Shown: piece by piece, positions 36,859-45,410 of the stretch
Numbering within the stretch: the first letter of the stretch is position 1
Layout of the letters: each line of letters starts with the position of its first letter
Source of the DNA: Paenibacillus oceani
Lineage (GTDB): Bacteria > Bacillota > Bacilli > Paenibacillales > NBRC-103111
Direction: 5' to 3'
NCBI RefSeq assembly: GCF_014705615.1
Contig: NZ_JACXJA010000035.1
Coordinates: 49,301 to 113,300, forward strand
Length of the DNA: 64,000 nucleotides
Position numbers and translations under genes: made by a program
Notes under the pieces: model-generated
The model's database searches: none
What the model was told of the DNA's origin: nothing
Seen by the model: only the letters and a program-made list of their open reading frames with translations

Positions 36859-37384
36859 GCTATTGTCCTGAGTGCCGCAGGTGCCCGGCAAATTTCTCTC
36901 CTCGCACGTTATAGGTCCGCGTATAGGGGAATCGTCGCATCAAGAACAACGTTCATGAACGACTTCCCCTCGGCCTGCTCCAAGTCATCTTCCATCACCA
37001 TTTTTTTACGACTCATTTCGTGCTGTCCCCCTATTGGTTAACGTATCCATCACTTGGAAAGTTGCCGTTATTTTGATCTATAGATTATACACGCCCCGGC
37101 CATTTCTTTCGCTCATCACCAACAAACTTTTCCCCAGATTTCATAATAGGCCACCGTTTCGCCCGGATGCATGGCTCCCGCCAAACTCTTCTTGGTTTCC
37201 GCCGCTTCGCCAGTTTGTTATCGAATCTCAATTTTCGCCCAACGTATAAATGGGATCTCACTTCTGTCTTGTTGCAAAGCAAATACTGCCGTGATAGGAT
37301 AACCTTCAATGGATTGCAAATTTATACCCGTAATTTATATTTCCATCAATCCATAATACCTGTAGAAACATCGGAGGCGACTGA
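36859..37384. other. Intergenic region after the caspase operon, 525 bp
   Basis: It holds one short minus-strand reading frame (36909-37016, listed separately) and otherwise AT-rich sequence. No clear hairpin terminator for the operon was found. The right end carries the GGAGG of the MocR gene at 37385. Confidence 0.5.
36909..37016 (-). CDS. Possible 35-residue peptide or gene remnant
   Basis: It reads MSRKKMVMEDDLEQAEGKSF and ends VLDATIPLYADL before TAA. AGGGGGA lies about 10 nt upstream, which is why it is listed. It has a charged start and a hydrophobic end. It matches no family I know and could be the N-terminal remnant of a longer gene. Confidence 0.25.
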   Translation of the reverse strand: MSRKKMVMEDDLEQAEGKSFMNVVLDATIPLYADL

Positions 37385-38818
37385 GTGCTACACGTAAACC
37401 GGGACGACAACCGCCCCATCTGGCAGCAACTGCTGGACCAAGCGATCCATAATATTACTACCGGAAAATGGCCGCCGGGAGAATTGCTGCTCCCCTCTCG
37501 CGAACTCGCTTTATTGATAGGCGTTTCCCGATCCACCATCCAGATTGTTTACGAGGAATTATTCAGTCGCGGGTATACCGTAACCTCTCGTCGCGGCGGG
37601 ACAAGAGTAAGCGAATGGACATATGCGACTCGTCCTTCAGAAGAGGAGGAGGCTGCGCCACAAGGCCCCTTCCCCCCTGAACTGCCGTTGTTAAACGCTG
37701 CAATCGGCCGTTTACACAGTTGGTTCGGAGACAAACGAAAAGTGGAAATCGATTTCAGCCCTCATGAACCTTATTTAGACGAACATTTTCAAAAGAATTG
37801 GAGACATTCCTTTTTACACGCCTCCGCAGAAACGGACCTGGAAAGTTGGGCTTACGGCGATCCCTACGGATATGTGCCGCTAAGGGAACAGATCCAACGT
37901 TATTTGTCACTCGAACGGGGCGTTCATGTAAATACCGATCAAATCCTGCTGACCTCAGGAGCACAACATAGCATCGATTTAATCGCCCAAGCCCTTTTAC
38001 AGGATGGAGATACGGTTTCGGTTGAAGATCCCGGCTTCCCTGCCGCCTGGATGGCGATGAAGTACCGGCGTATGCGAGTGGTTTCCGTTCCGGTCGACGA
38101 ATTCGGGTTATGCGTCGATCGTATCCACCCTGAGACCAAGCTTGTGTTTGTTACCCCATCGCACCAGTGTGCGGTTGGACTTGTGATGTCGGAACCTCGC
38201 AAGCAACAATTGCTGCACATGGCCGTCGGGCAGCGGTTCTGGATTGTAGAGGATGACTACGACAGCGAATTTCGATATCGCGGCGATCCGCTTCCAACCT
38301 TATTCAGTCAGCAGCCTCAGAACACGTTATATATGATGAGTTTTTCCAAAATGGTTGCTCCGGGTATTCGGATATCTGCAATCGTCGGTCCCAAGGAGGC
38401 CATTCGCCGGTTAGCTCAAGTTCACGAGTTAACTTATCGCCATCTTCCGATCATGGAACAAGTAACGCTTGCTCATTTTATCGAACATGGTCATTTCATG
38501 CGCCATATGAGACGGGTTCGCAATGTGTACCGGCGCAGACACGAAGCCATGACGAAAGCCATCGTCACGACAGGTCTGAGTGAACGCTTTACACTAAGCG
38601 GTGTAGAAACGGGGCTGCATATGCTTCTTGAAGCCGATCCATCGTTCGAGGAAGAAGACGTGACGAACCTGGCGCTCGAAAACGGAATCCGGGTATATCC
38701 GCTTAGCGAGTATTGTTTGGAAAGCGATCGAAAAGGATGGGTACTGGGGTTTGCTAAAGTAGATGAAGCAGCTATTGAAGAAGGCATTCATCGTCTGGCG
38801 GGAATACTTCTATCCTAG
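37385..38818 (+). CDS. MocR-type GntR regulator with aminotransferase domain (PdxR-like)
   Basis: A 477-residue protein starting at GTG with GGAGG 8 nt upstream. The GntR winged helix at residues 1-75 (PSRELALLIGVSRSTIQIVY) is followed by a class I aminotransferase domain with DPGFPAAWMAMKYRRM, EDDYDSEFRYRGDPLP and the PLP-lysine motif SFSKMVAPGIRIS (lysine near 322). PdxR-like members bind PLP and control B6 synthesis or salvage. The gene converges on a YggS/PLPBP gene and a PNPOx-like gene 76 nt away, both B6-related, which supports a PdxR-like role; that assignment is inferred from context. Confidence 0.87.
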   Translation: MLHVNRDDNRPIWQQLLDQAIHNITTGKWPPGELLLPSRELALLIGVSRSTIQIVYEELFSRGYTVTSRRGGTRVSEWTYATRPSEEEEAAPQGPFPPELPLLNAAIGRLHSWFGDKRKVEIDFSPHEPYLDEHFQKNWRHSFLHASAETDLESWAYGDPYGYVPLREQIQRYLSLERGVHVNTDQILLTSGAQHSIDLIAQALLQDGDTVSVEDPGFPAAWMAMKYRRMRVVSVPVDEFGLCVDRIHPETKLVFVTPSHQCAVGLVMSEPRKQQLLHMAVGQRFWIVEDDYDSEFRYRGDPLPTLFSQQPQNTLYMMSFSKMVAPGIRISAIVGPKEAIRRLAQVHELTYRHLPIMEQVTLAHFIEHGHFMRHMRRVRNVYRRRHEAMTKAIVTTGLSERFTLSGVETGLHMLLEADPSFEEEDVTNLALENGIRVYPLSEYCLESDRKGWVLGFAKVDEAAIEEGIHRLAGILLS

Positions 38819-38894
38819 AAGCATCCCGCCTGAGTTTGCTTGTTTTTCATTCCATTCGTGCGGTCATCCCTCTATGCGTTCTCCTGCCTCCCAC

Positions 38895-39638
38895 CTAATC
38901 GTCCCGGCGCGCATTCTCGTTCCAGTAATAACTGTCCGGCAAGTACCGCTGGCCGAATACGCTTGTTCCTACGCGGATCAGGGTAGCTCCTTCTTCGATG
39001 GCTACCTTGAAATCACCGGACATGCCCATCGAGAGAATGTCCATTTGTACACGCGGAAACTTTTTCTCCCTGATTTGTGCTTGTATGGATTTCAACAAGC
39101 GGAAGCAGTGACGGGTCTCGTCGTTTGTTGCGTTTAGCTTTCCAATCGTCATTAAACCTTTCACGTTTAACGTTTCGAACAGGGACAATTGCTCCACCAG
39201 CTCCACTGCCGTCTCCGGAGAAGCACCAAACTTACTTTCTTCGTAGGACGTATTGATTTGCACCAGAATATCCATGGTTTTGTTCTCTTTGACGAGCTGT
39301 TGGTGCAGGGCCTGCCCCAATTTCAATCGGTCTACGGAATGAATGAGCGTAACATATTTGACAACGTCTTTCACTTTATTGGTTTGCAGATGTCCGATGA
39401 AATGCCATTCCACCTGATTGTACTGCTGCATTAGCGGAAATTTGTCCCGTAGCTCCTGCGCTTTGTTTTCTCCAAATAATGTCTCTCCCGCTTGTATGGC
39501 CATTTGCAATTTTTCCAACGGTACCGTTTTGGTCGCAAGCAACAATCGGATGTCTTCGATCCTGCGCCTCGCGGCTTGGCAAGCCAATTCCATCTGCCGC
39601 CTTACGGTTTTGAGATTCTCTTCGACTAGTTGATCCAT
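38895..39638 (-). CDS. YggS/PLPBP-family pyridoxal phosphate homeostasis protein
   Basis: About 247 residues, a single alanine-racemase-like TIM barrel. The PLP lysine is in LLLATKTVPLEK (Lys37), followed by GETLFGENKAQELRDKF, WHFIGHLQTNKVKDVV and the closing phosphate site LSMGMSGDFKVAIEEGATLIRVG, all strongly conserved in the family. These proteins have no known catalysis and buffer free PLP. I took the ATG at 39638 with GTAGGAGAG upstream; the open frame extends 21 codons further. It lies 63 nt behind the PNPOx-like gene in the same direction, so the two probably form an operon. Confidence 0.93.
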   Translation of the reverse strand: MDQLVEENLKTVRRQMELACQAARRRIEDIRLLLATKTVPLEKLQMAIQAGETLFGENKAQELRDKFPLMQQYNQVEWHFIGHLQTNKVKDVVKYVTLIHSVDRLKLGQALHQQLVKENKTMDILVQINTSYEESKFGASPETAVELVEQLSLFETLNVKGLMTIGKLNATNDETRHCFRLLKSIQAQIREKKFPRVQMDILSMGMSGDFKVAIEEGATLIRVGTSVFGQRYLPDSYYWNENARRDD

Positions 39639-39701
39639 CTCTCCTACCTTCTTTGCAGCGTACTTGCTATCTTTCAAACCACAACTAATAAGTAAGTACA
39701 A

Positions 39702-40238
39702 TTAAACGGTTTTACCCGGTTTGAACATTTTTTCTTCCTCAATCGGATTTTCTTTGGCTGTGATATGATGTGGATCGATTCGGTACACCTGAACCGGACC
39801 GCCGAATACAGCGGATCGGTATTTGTCTACGTGCTGCTGGGGTAACGGCCGATTATAATAACCGGGTACATACTTGTGAATCATTTCTTGTAGCATATGT
39901 GTAGCTTCGTCCAGATCGGCGACGGGTTGTGCTTTACCGAAGATCATTACACTCATATATGCCGTATCTGTTTTGGCCGGTACCGGATCGGTAATCGTTC
40001 CGTATTCTTCGCAAACCGTAAAACAGACCTCCGGATTCGCATCCATAACCTGATTTCTTCTGCCGCCTGTGGCTCCGTGGAAATAAAGCTTCCCATTCGT
40101 CCAAACAAAATTGAGCGGAACTACATACGGCCGATGACCATCCACCAATCCAAGATGCCCGATTCGAGCTTGCTGCAGAAAGGTCTCAATCTTACTCTTG
40201 TCCAATACTTCTCTAATTTTGTAGCGTACCTTATCCAT
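39702..40238 (-). CDS. Pyridoxamine 5'-phosphate oxidase-like FMN/heme split-barrel protein
   Basis: About 178 residues. The split-barrel segments ARIGHLGLVDGHRPYVVPLN, GKLYFHGATGGRRNQVMDAN and PEVCFTVCEEYG match the NimA/PNPOx-like family; the histidine in YFHGATGGRR suggests flavin or heme binding. Members include nitroimidazole reductases and flavin or heme-binding proteins, and a true PNPOx activity is not implied. The start at 40238 has AGGAG 9 nt upstream; the frame extends 16 codons further up. It is the first gene of a two-gene unit with YggS. Confidence 0.83.
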   Translation of the reverse strand: MDKVRYKIREVLDKSKIETFLQQARIGHLGLVDGHRPYVVPLNFVWTNGKLYFHGATGGRRNQVMDANPEVCFTVCEEYGTITDPVPAKTDTAYMSVMIFGKAQPVADLDEATHMLQEMIHKYVPGYYNRPLPQQHVDKYRSAVFGGPVQVYRIDPHHITAKENPIEEEKMFKPGKTV

Positions 40239-40499
40239 GATCACCACTCCTATAGTATGGAAGTATATTGTAAGTTTATCGGCCATTGGAATGAATATGA
40301 ATATCCAAAATTACCGAGTTAGTGCAATCCATAACTTGCAATACACGGTTACCTAAAGTTTGATCATGATTTGTGAGTTCAATATTCGCTCCTATCCATT
40401 TCTGTGAGATGCGGCCGATTTACCAAAATCCGCTGGATTGCCCTCTGCTCTCTCCTCCCCTTACAATTGTAGAAACAGCAGAAAAAGGAGACGACAGTG

Positions 40500-40661
40500 A
40501 TGGCTTACCACGTTCTAGCTAAAGAAAATCAAACCTTGCATACCCTGCTGCCAGAGGAGATCAATGACATGGATTACGATCTTGCAGGTCGGGTCGTCGT
40601 TTTCGGCAACGATGGACAGGTTTATTATCTCATCGTAGACGCCTCGATCATAAACGACTAA
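40500..40661 (+). CDS. Small conserved-looking protein, 53 residues, unknown function
   Basis: The frame begins MAYHVLAKENQTLHTLLPEE and ends VYYLIVDASIIND before TAA. AAGGAG lies about 12 nt upstream. The sequence looks like a compact mixed protein, with a central strand RVVVFGNDGQVYYLIVD, and has no signal. It stands alone between the PNPOx-like gene (divergent) and the acetyltransferase. It is easy to miss because of its size. Confidence 0.6.
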   Translation: MAYHVLAKENQTLHTLLPEEINDMDYDLAGRVVVFGNDGQVYYLIVDASIIND

Positions 40662-40799
40662 CAAGTGAATACGGAAATCTCGTAGTATGCCTCAGCTCTC
40701 CAAGGAAAGAAACGTTTTAACGATAGAGTCATAAGAGAAACCGTTTTTTTCGTGCTACAATTCGGGTATCGGTAGATTCGAAGGGAGAGCAAAACGCGA

Positions 40800-41285
40800 A
40801 TGGAGATTGAAATCAAGCTGGCTTCTTATGAGGAAAAAACAATACTGCGTAATTTGATGGAGCTGGCTCAGTACGATTACAGTGAATACGACGGCTACGA
40901 TGTCGATGAGCATGGCTTATACGGATACAAATTTTTAGATCACTACTGGACGGACACGGACCGTTATCCGTTTCTCGTTCGGGTTTCCGGCAAGCTTGCC
41001 GGATTCGCTTTAGTCCGGGTATACGACAAGCGGCCCGACAACAGCAGCATCTATTCGATCGGCGAATATTGCATATTGAAGAAATACAGACGGCAAGGTA
41101 TTGGCAAGGTACTCGCTGCACATATTTTCTCGTTGTTCAAGGGCGGTTGGACGATCCAAACGTGCGACAATAATATTCCCGCACAGAAGTTTTGGGCTTC
41201 GGTTGCAGCACCTTATCCGAACAGCGGCTTCAAGCCGCACAGCGAAAGGGAAAATATGTTGGAGTTGGATTTTGAAGTTACATAA
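40800..41285 (+). CDS. GNAT-family N-acetyltransferase
   Basis: A 161-residue protein. The acetyl-CoA loop is visible in CILKKYRRQGIGKVLAAHIF (motif A, R/Q-x-x-G-x-G/A), preceded by FALVRVYDKRPD and followed by NIPAQKFWASVAA (motif B). Members acetylate amines on small molecules or proteins; the substrate cannot be told. AGGGAGAG precedes the ATG by about 10 nt, and a weak hairpin follows the stop. Confidence 0.88.
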   Translation: MEIEIKLASYEEKTILRNLMELAQYDYSEYDGYDVDEHGLYGYKFLDHYWTDTDRYPFLVRVSGKLAGFALVRVYDKRPDNSSIYSIGEYCILKKYRRQGIGKVLAAHIFSLFKGGWTIQTCDNNIPAQKFWASVAAPYPNSGFKPHSERENMLELDFEVT

Positions 41286-41304
41286 AATATAGCAATGCAG
41301 TAAT

Positions 41305-41336
41305 ACGCTCCCGGTTTTTGGGGGCGTGTTCTGCTT
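41305..41336 (+). terminator. Probable terminator of the acetyltransferase gene
   Basis: The stem ACGCTCCC / GGGGGCGT (one U-G pair) has a 7-nt loop and is followed by GTTCTGCTTTT, 20 nt past the stop codon. Confidence 0.5.
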
Positions 41337-41462
41337 TTAAAGCAGCCTAATAAAAAGCCTCGACAAATGCAGCAACACTATCACTCCTATTATCCCAAGG
41401 TTTGTAAAAGCGTAACGTGTGTAATACTAAGGAAGAACTATTAAGGAAAGGTGAACTAAACG

Positions 41463-41951
41463 ATGAATCCGAACACTGCTAACCAAGAAGCGATCGAACA
41501 AGTTAGGGATTTGATCAAAGGCATAGATACGGCGATGCTGACGACCGTATCGGATGAGGGGCTCGTTTCACGTCCTATGAAAACCCAGGAAGTCGAATTC
41601 GACGGAGATCTCTGGTTCTTGACCAAAAAGGATACGGGCAAATTCCATGAGCTGCTTCGGTACCGGCAAGTTAATGTGTCGTATGCGGGTAAATCTTTCG
41701 TCTCCATCCGCGGCGAAGCCGAGCTCGTGGAAAGCTCCGAGAAGGTCAAACAATTTTGGAGTCCCGCCTATGAGGAATTATTGGAAACCACCTACGACGA
41801 TCCGAATATTGTTCTTATCAAAGTCAAAGCTGAAACCGCCGAGTATTGGGATTCTGGCAACAAGTTCAAGTTGGCGAAATTTTTGTTCCGCAGGCTGTTA
41901 GGCAAAAATAATGAAGGAACGGATATCAATCGGATCGTGGAAATCAGATAA
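41463..41951 (+). CDS. General stress protein 26-type FMN-binding split-barrel protein
   Basis: A 162-residue protein. DTAMLTTVSDEGLVSRPMKT, FDGDLWFLTKKDTGKFHEL and the central NVSYAG strand match the pyridoxamine oxidase-like group of general stress proteins. The PVY-type tail IVLIKVKAETAEYWDS is also typical. Relatives bind FMN or FAD and are stress-induced; no enzyme reaction is established for most. AAGGTGAAC precedes the ATG. A strong terminator follows, so it is a single-gene unit. Confidence 0.85.
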   Translation: MNPNTANQEAIEQVRDLIKGIDTAMLTTVSDEGLVSRPMKTQEVEFDGDLWFLTKKDTGKFHELLRYRQVNVSYAGKSFVSIRGEAELVESSEKVKQFWSPAYEELLETTYDDPNIVLIKVKAETAEYWDSGNKFKLAKFLFRRLLGKNNEGTDINRIVEIR

Positions 41952-41956
41952 GACAA

Positions 41957-41989
41957 AGCGAGCCCGTCACTTTTAGTGATGGGCTCGCT
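41957..41989. terminator. Rho-independent terminator
   Basis: A 14-bp stem AGCGAGCCCGTCAC / GTGATGGGCTCGCT (one G-U pair) has a TTTTA loop and is followed by CTGTCTT. It ends the split-barrel gene. Confidence 0.88.
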
Positions 41990-42089
41990 CTGTCTTAACC
42001 CATTTATAACATACTCAATTATTTATCCCGAGTGCACTCGCCCAGCGGTAAAACAACACGCTCTCCTAAACGGACGTCTGCCATTTTTC

Positions 42090-43627
42090 TCAGACTTCGA
42101 TAGCGCCGAAAGCTTTAAATTCGGCCAACCCGGTTCCCATGTATTGAAATTTCGCGGTGCAAGTCCGTTGCCGTTCCTGATGTGTGGCTAAGCGCAGAAA
42201 GACCGGATACGCCTGCCGTCGTGCATCTGTACACACGATCCGAAACATGAACGGCCGCTCCAGCGGCGTAGGACGTCGCCGGTGTCCACGCGGCCGCGGA
42301 GGCGTATCCGCCGGTCACGCAAACCCAACCGATCGCTCCGCCGGAAGACGGATTCGTGTTGTAAACGATATCCCGCTGTAACCACAGGTTGCCGTCGTTT
42401 GGAATCGTCTCTCCGTAGGTGACGACCGGCGACTTCGTGTTAGACGGATGGGTAAACCGGTTGCCGAGCAGCAAAGGACTCGGTTCTCCCGAAGTCACCA
42501 GGATGTCTTCCGATTGCGCACCGACGGATCGTTTTGTTCGAGGCGACATTATGATTAGCGCCTTTGTCGAAATCGATCGAAGTCAGCGTCCTGCCTTCAA
42601 AGTGGCAGTTCACGATTTTATTGAAACGCGTCGCGCCTCCGGCAAACTCAATCACATTCCATGTATATTCCCCTTCGAAACGGCAAGAATCGATGACGAT
42701 ATGCTCCAATTAATGCACGAATTGCGGTTTCATGTCCAGCCAGTCCGAATGCAAGCGGATGCAAAAACCGACCCCGGCTGTGCCGTTCTGGACGAACGTG
42801 CAGCGAGTGATGCGAATGTTCCGGCATCCCCCGACGCCGCCTCCCGTTCCCGTACTCGTATTGTCGCTGTCTTTGGCCGACAGCAGCAGCACGGGACCCG
42901 ACGGGTTACCGCTACTGTTACCGCTATCATACCCGGCATCCCGGAAGAAAACGTTGTCAATCGTACAGTCCGACGCATCGTTGATCAGCATCGTATAGCT
43001 GATGCCATGCATCAGCGGGTTGCGGCCCGAGCCATGCTGGTCCAAAACCAGATCGCGCACTTCAGCGCCGGTTGTACCGACCAGCTCCACCATCGCCCGG
43101 TAGCTTTCGTTCCATCCCGACGTCTGCGACGCTTTCAGAATGGTTTGCGCCCCTTCTCCCTGCACCACGACATAACTTTTCATCTGAAGCGGAGCGGACA
43201 GGTTGTAGACGCCGCCTGGCACATAAACTACGCCGCCATCTTCGCTCAAGCAATCGATTGCTTTCTGAAAAGCGGACGTACTGTCCGTGCTGCCGTCGCC
43301 TATGGCGCCGAACCAGGTAACCGTTTTTACGTTGTCGCATATGCGCTTGAACCTTTTGCCTAACGTCGTAACGACTACCGTCCCATCATTGTCCGGCGAG
43401 TGTGCGTCCTGTGCATCGTAGTAAAAAAATCCTTCGCGGCCTGGGTCATTTCAAAATACAGTTTATCCGGATTCGGGTCCGCATCCGACCGCAGCTCCGA
43501 CATCGTTTCACCGATGCAAAGCTGTTGGCCGCACAACGGCTCTCCCCCGTAAACAGCCCCGGTAACGCTCCCCCTGCCCCTGCCCGCCAGTTTGCTGTCG
43601 ACTATCGCTTTGAGTTTGTTCGTCAAG
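42090..43627 (-). pseudogene. Broken beta-helix (pectate lyase superfamily) protein gene
   Basis: Homology to the beta-helix proteins at 15522 and 58347 is spread over different frames. N-terminal piece: GSVTGAVYGG ... CIGETMSELRSDADPNPDKL (compare CIATSVSELRAETDPVEGFA in the intact gene). Helix piece from 43249: GGVVYVPGGVYNLSAPLQMK to KPQFVH, which then meets an in-frame TAA at about 42710. The same frame continues HIVIDSCRFEGEYTWNVIEF, and another shift leads to RFTHPSNTKSPVVTYGETIP. A C-terminal tail-fibre-like domain AAWTPATSYAAGAAVHVSDR follows, then one more shift to KFQYMGTGLAEFKAFGAIEV and TGA. At least four frameshifts and one stop are needed. No signal peptide remains; the left boundary fuses to a GntR remnant. 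Confidence 0.82.
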
Positions 43628-43897
43628 ATCGGGAAACGTCTCGTACGCTTTTGCCTCCACACGCACCCACGGATAGCACTGCTGAAAATCGGCAAGCAGT
43701 CCTTCCTGCTCCATATCGCGCAGATTGGTCTTGCGTTTGCGCACCGATTTGTTGCTCAGTCCGAACCGGGATGCGTGGGCGGGTTCCGACGGCAAATAGT
43801 CGCCCGCCGTATAGACCCCGCGCAAAATTTCCTGACGCAGCACCTGGACCATATGCTCCATCTTCCGTTCAAATTCCGCATTCGTTGGCTTCGCCGT
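43628..43897 (-). pseudogene. Broken GntR regulator (paralogue of the GntR/solute-binding fusion)
   Basis: From the expected start, KPTNAEFERKMEHMVQVLRQ then GVYTAGDYLPSEPAHASRFG matches the N-terminus of the intact regulator at 56624-58018. The codon at the start position is ACG, 9 nt after GGAGG, where ATG would be expected. After SNKSVRKR about 40 residues are missing, then EGLLADFQQCYPWVRVEA resumes. After FPD the remaining ~350 residues (the solute-binding domain) are gone and the beta-helix remnant begins. A mutated start plus two deletions make it a clear pseudogene. Confidence 0.78.
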
Positions 43898-43979
43898 TGT
43901 TCGTCGCCTCCTCTCGGTATCAACTCTCCTCTCCGTTCAGTTTATCATGTTTGTCCGATACTTCAAATGCTGCCGCCCC

Positions 43980-44744
43980 TTACAGTAGCAGGATCGCGCC
44001 TCCGGTTATCGGCACAATCACCATGGCTGTTTGCAAATGCAAAGGCCGTACCCGTCTCGTAAACTTGGCTCCGACGTACGAACCGAACATAACGCCCGCC
44101 GTAACCTGAACCGTAAGCGGTACGTCCATATAGCCCAGATCGTAATAACCCGCCCCGCCTCCGAGGGCGATCGGGACGATGACCAGCATCGTCGTTCCCG
44201 CGGCCAGCCTTGCCGGCATTCCGAGCAGAGACATGAGGCCGAGCTGGATAAACGGTGTCGAGCCGATGCCGAACATCCCGGACAACGTACCGGTCACGAT
44301 ACCGATGCAGCATGTCCATATCCAGAAGGTCCATCCGCCGGCCGCAGGCAGCGTATCGGACGATGCCGCTTTCCGCGCTGCCACATACATGCGAAGCCAT
44401 AATGCAAGTCCTGAAACGACCAGCATCCCCGCTGTCATCATTATCAACTGTTCAGCCGGCACGACTGAAGCATAAGCGGAACCCAACCAGGCTCCAATGG
44501 CTCCTATGCTTCCTGCTGCGATCCCGGTCTTCAGAACCGCATTCCCTTCGCGATAATGACTGACCGCACCGGCCATCGAGGAAAACACCATGGCGGCTAG
44601 CGCCGTACCGATGGCCGTTTGAATCGGGAAGCCGAACACAACCGTCAAGATGGAGATAATAAAACCCGAGCCTCCGGCGCCTACAAACCCCAGCAATAAA
44701 CCGACCGCCGCCATCGTTAATACGACACTTAGCATTCCATACAA
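43980..44744 (-). CDS. TauE/SafE-family membrane transporter
   Basis: A 254-residue protein with seven to eight hydrophobic spans in two related halves. The GFVGAGGSGFIISILTVVFG and GTLSGMFGIGSTPFIQLGLM motifs are the paired G-x-G/IGG signatures of the family, and GTALAAMVFSSMAGAVSHYR and GTTMLVIVPIALGGGAGYYD are also in the right places. Members export sulfite, sulfoacetate or other small anions; the cargo cannot be told. It is intact although it lies between pseudogenes. The ribosome site AGGAG lies 6-7 nt upstream (44751-44755). Confidence 0.9.
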   Translation of the reverse strand: MYGMLSVVLTMAAVGLLLGFVGAGGSGFIISILTVVFGFPIQTAIGTALAAMVFSSMAGAVSHYREGNAVLKTGIAAGSIGAIGAWLGSAYASVVPAEQLIMMTAGMLVVSGLALWLRMYVAARKAASSDTLPAAGGWTFWIWTCCIGIVTGTLSGMFGIGSTPFIQLGLMSLLGMPARLAAGTTMLVIVPIALGGGAGYYDLGYMDVPLTVQVTAGVMFGSYVGAKFTRRVRPLHLQTAMVIVPITGGAILLL

Positions 44745-44797
44745 CTCCTTGCGCTTCAGTCACTTGTGTGAACTGAACTCATTTAATCACGGAAATC

Positions 44798-45390
44798 TTA
44801 TATCGTCCAATGTATAAATTCTATACTTTCCATGTAATTTTGTAATGATTTGCATAACAGCAGCGCTGCCGGCCGCGACTTCTCCAGCACCGACTGCAGC
44901 TTTTCCTTCCATTTTACGTCTCCCGCCTTGATATAGAGATGATGCGTCTCTTCGTCCACCCGCATCCGTTCCTCTAAGGCGAACCAGCGCTGCTTGTAAC
45001 CGCGCGCTTTCAGAATATCCCCCACGCATAAAATCTCCCAATGCCCATTAGCCAGCAAAAATCTCACCGATTGCAGCGCGACATCGTATACGTCCCAAAT
45101 GACGATGTCCACACCCGCTCCAACAGGCGGATAATAATTAATCAGAATGAGGGCAGCTTCAATTCAGCAGCTACTCCTCCATCGGCTCGGAAAGCAGCGG
45201 CGCGATATACAAACCGTCTGTATACATAAGTCCTTCCTGCTCTACCCATTCGTCAAACTGGTCGATTCGCGGCGGATCTGGCAATAAAGCGAGATCGACC
45301 TTGTGTCTCAGCTCAAGCAAGCGTCCTTAAGCCCGATAAACACCTCCTGGATGGTCGTGCTGAACCGGGACGGCGACACCAACCATCGAA
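44798..45390 (-). pseudogene. Broken LacI-type regulator fragment (ligand domain only)
   Basis: Pieces match the ligand-binding domain of the intact LacI gene next door: LVSPSRFSTTIQEVFIGLKD near 45384, QFDEWVEQEGLMYTDGLYIA near 45270 (compare FEEWVDEHHLLHADGLFIAA), then TAG and a shift to AALILINYYPPVGAGVDIVI and WDVYDVALQSVRFLLANGHW (compare VVWDVCEAVCQLADALIRCG). At least two frameshifts and one stop separate them. No DNA-binding domain remains. It lies directly behind the intact gene in the same direction, so it is probably a decayed tandem paralogue. Confidence 0.75.
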
Positions 45391-45410
45391 TAACTGCAGC
45401 TCCTCAAGCT

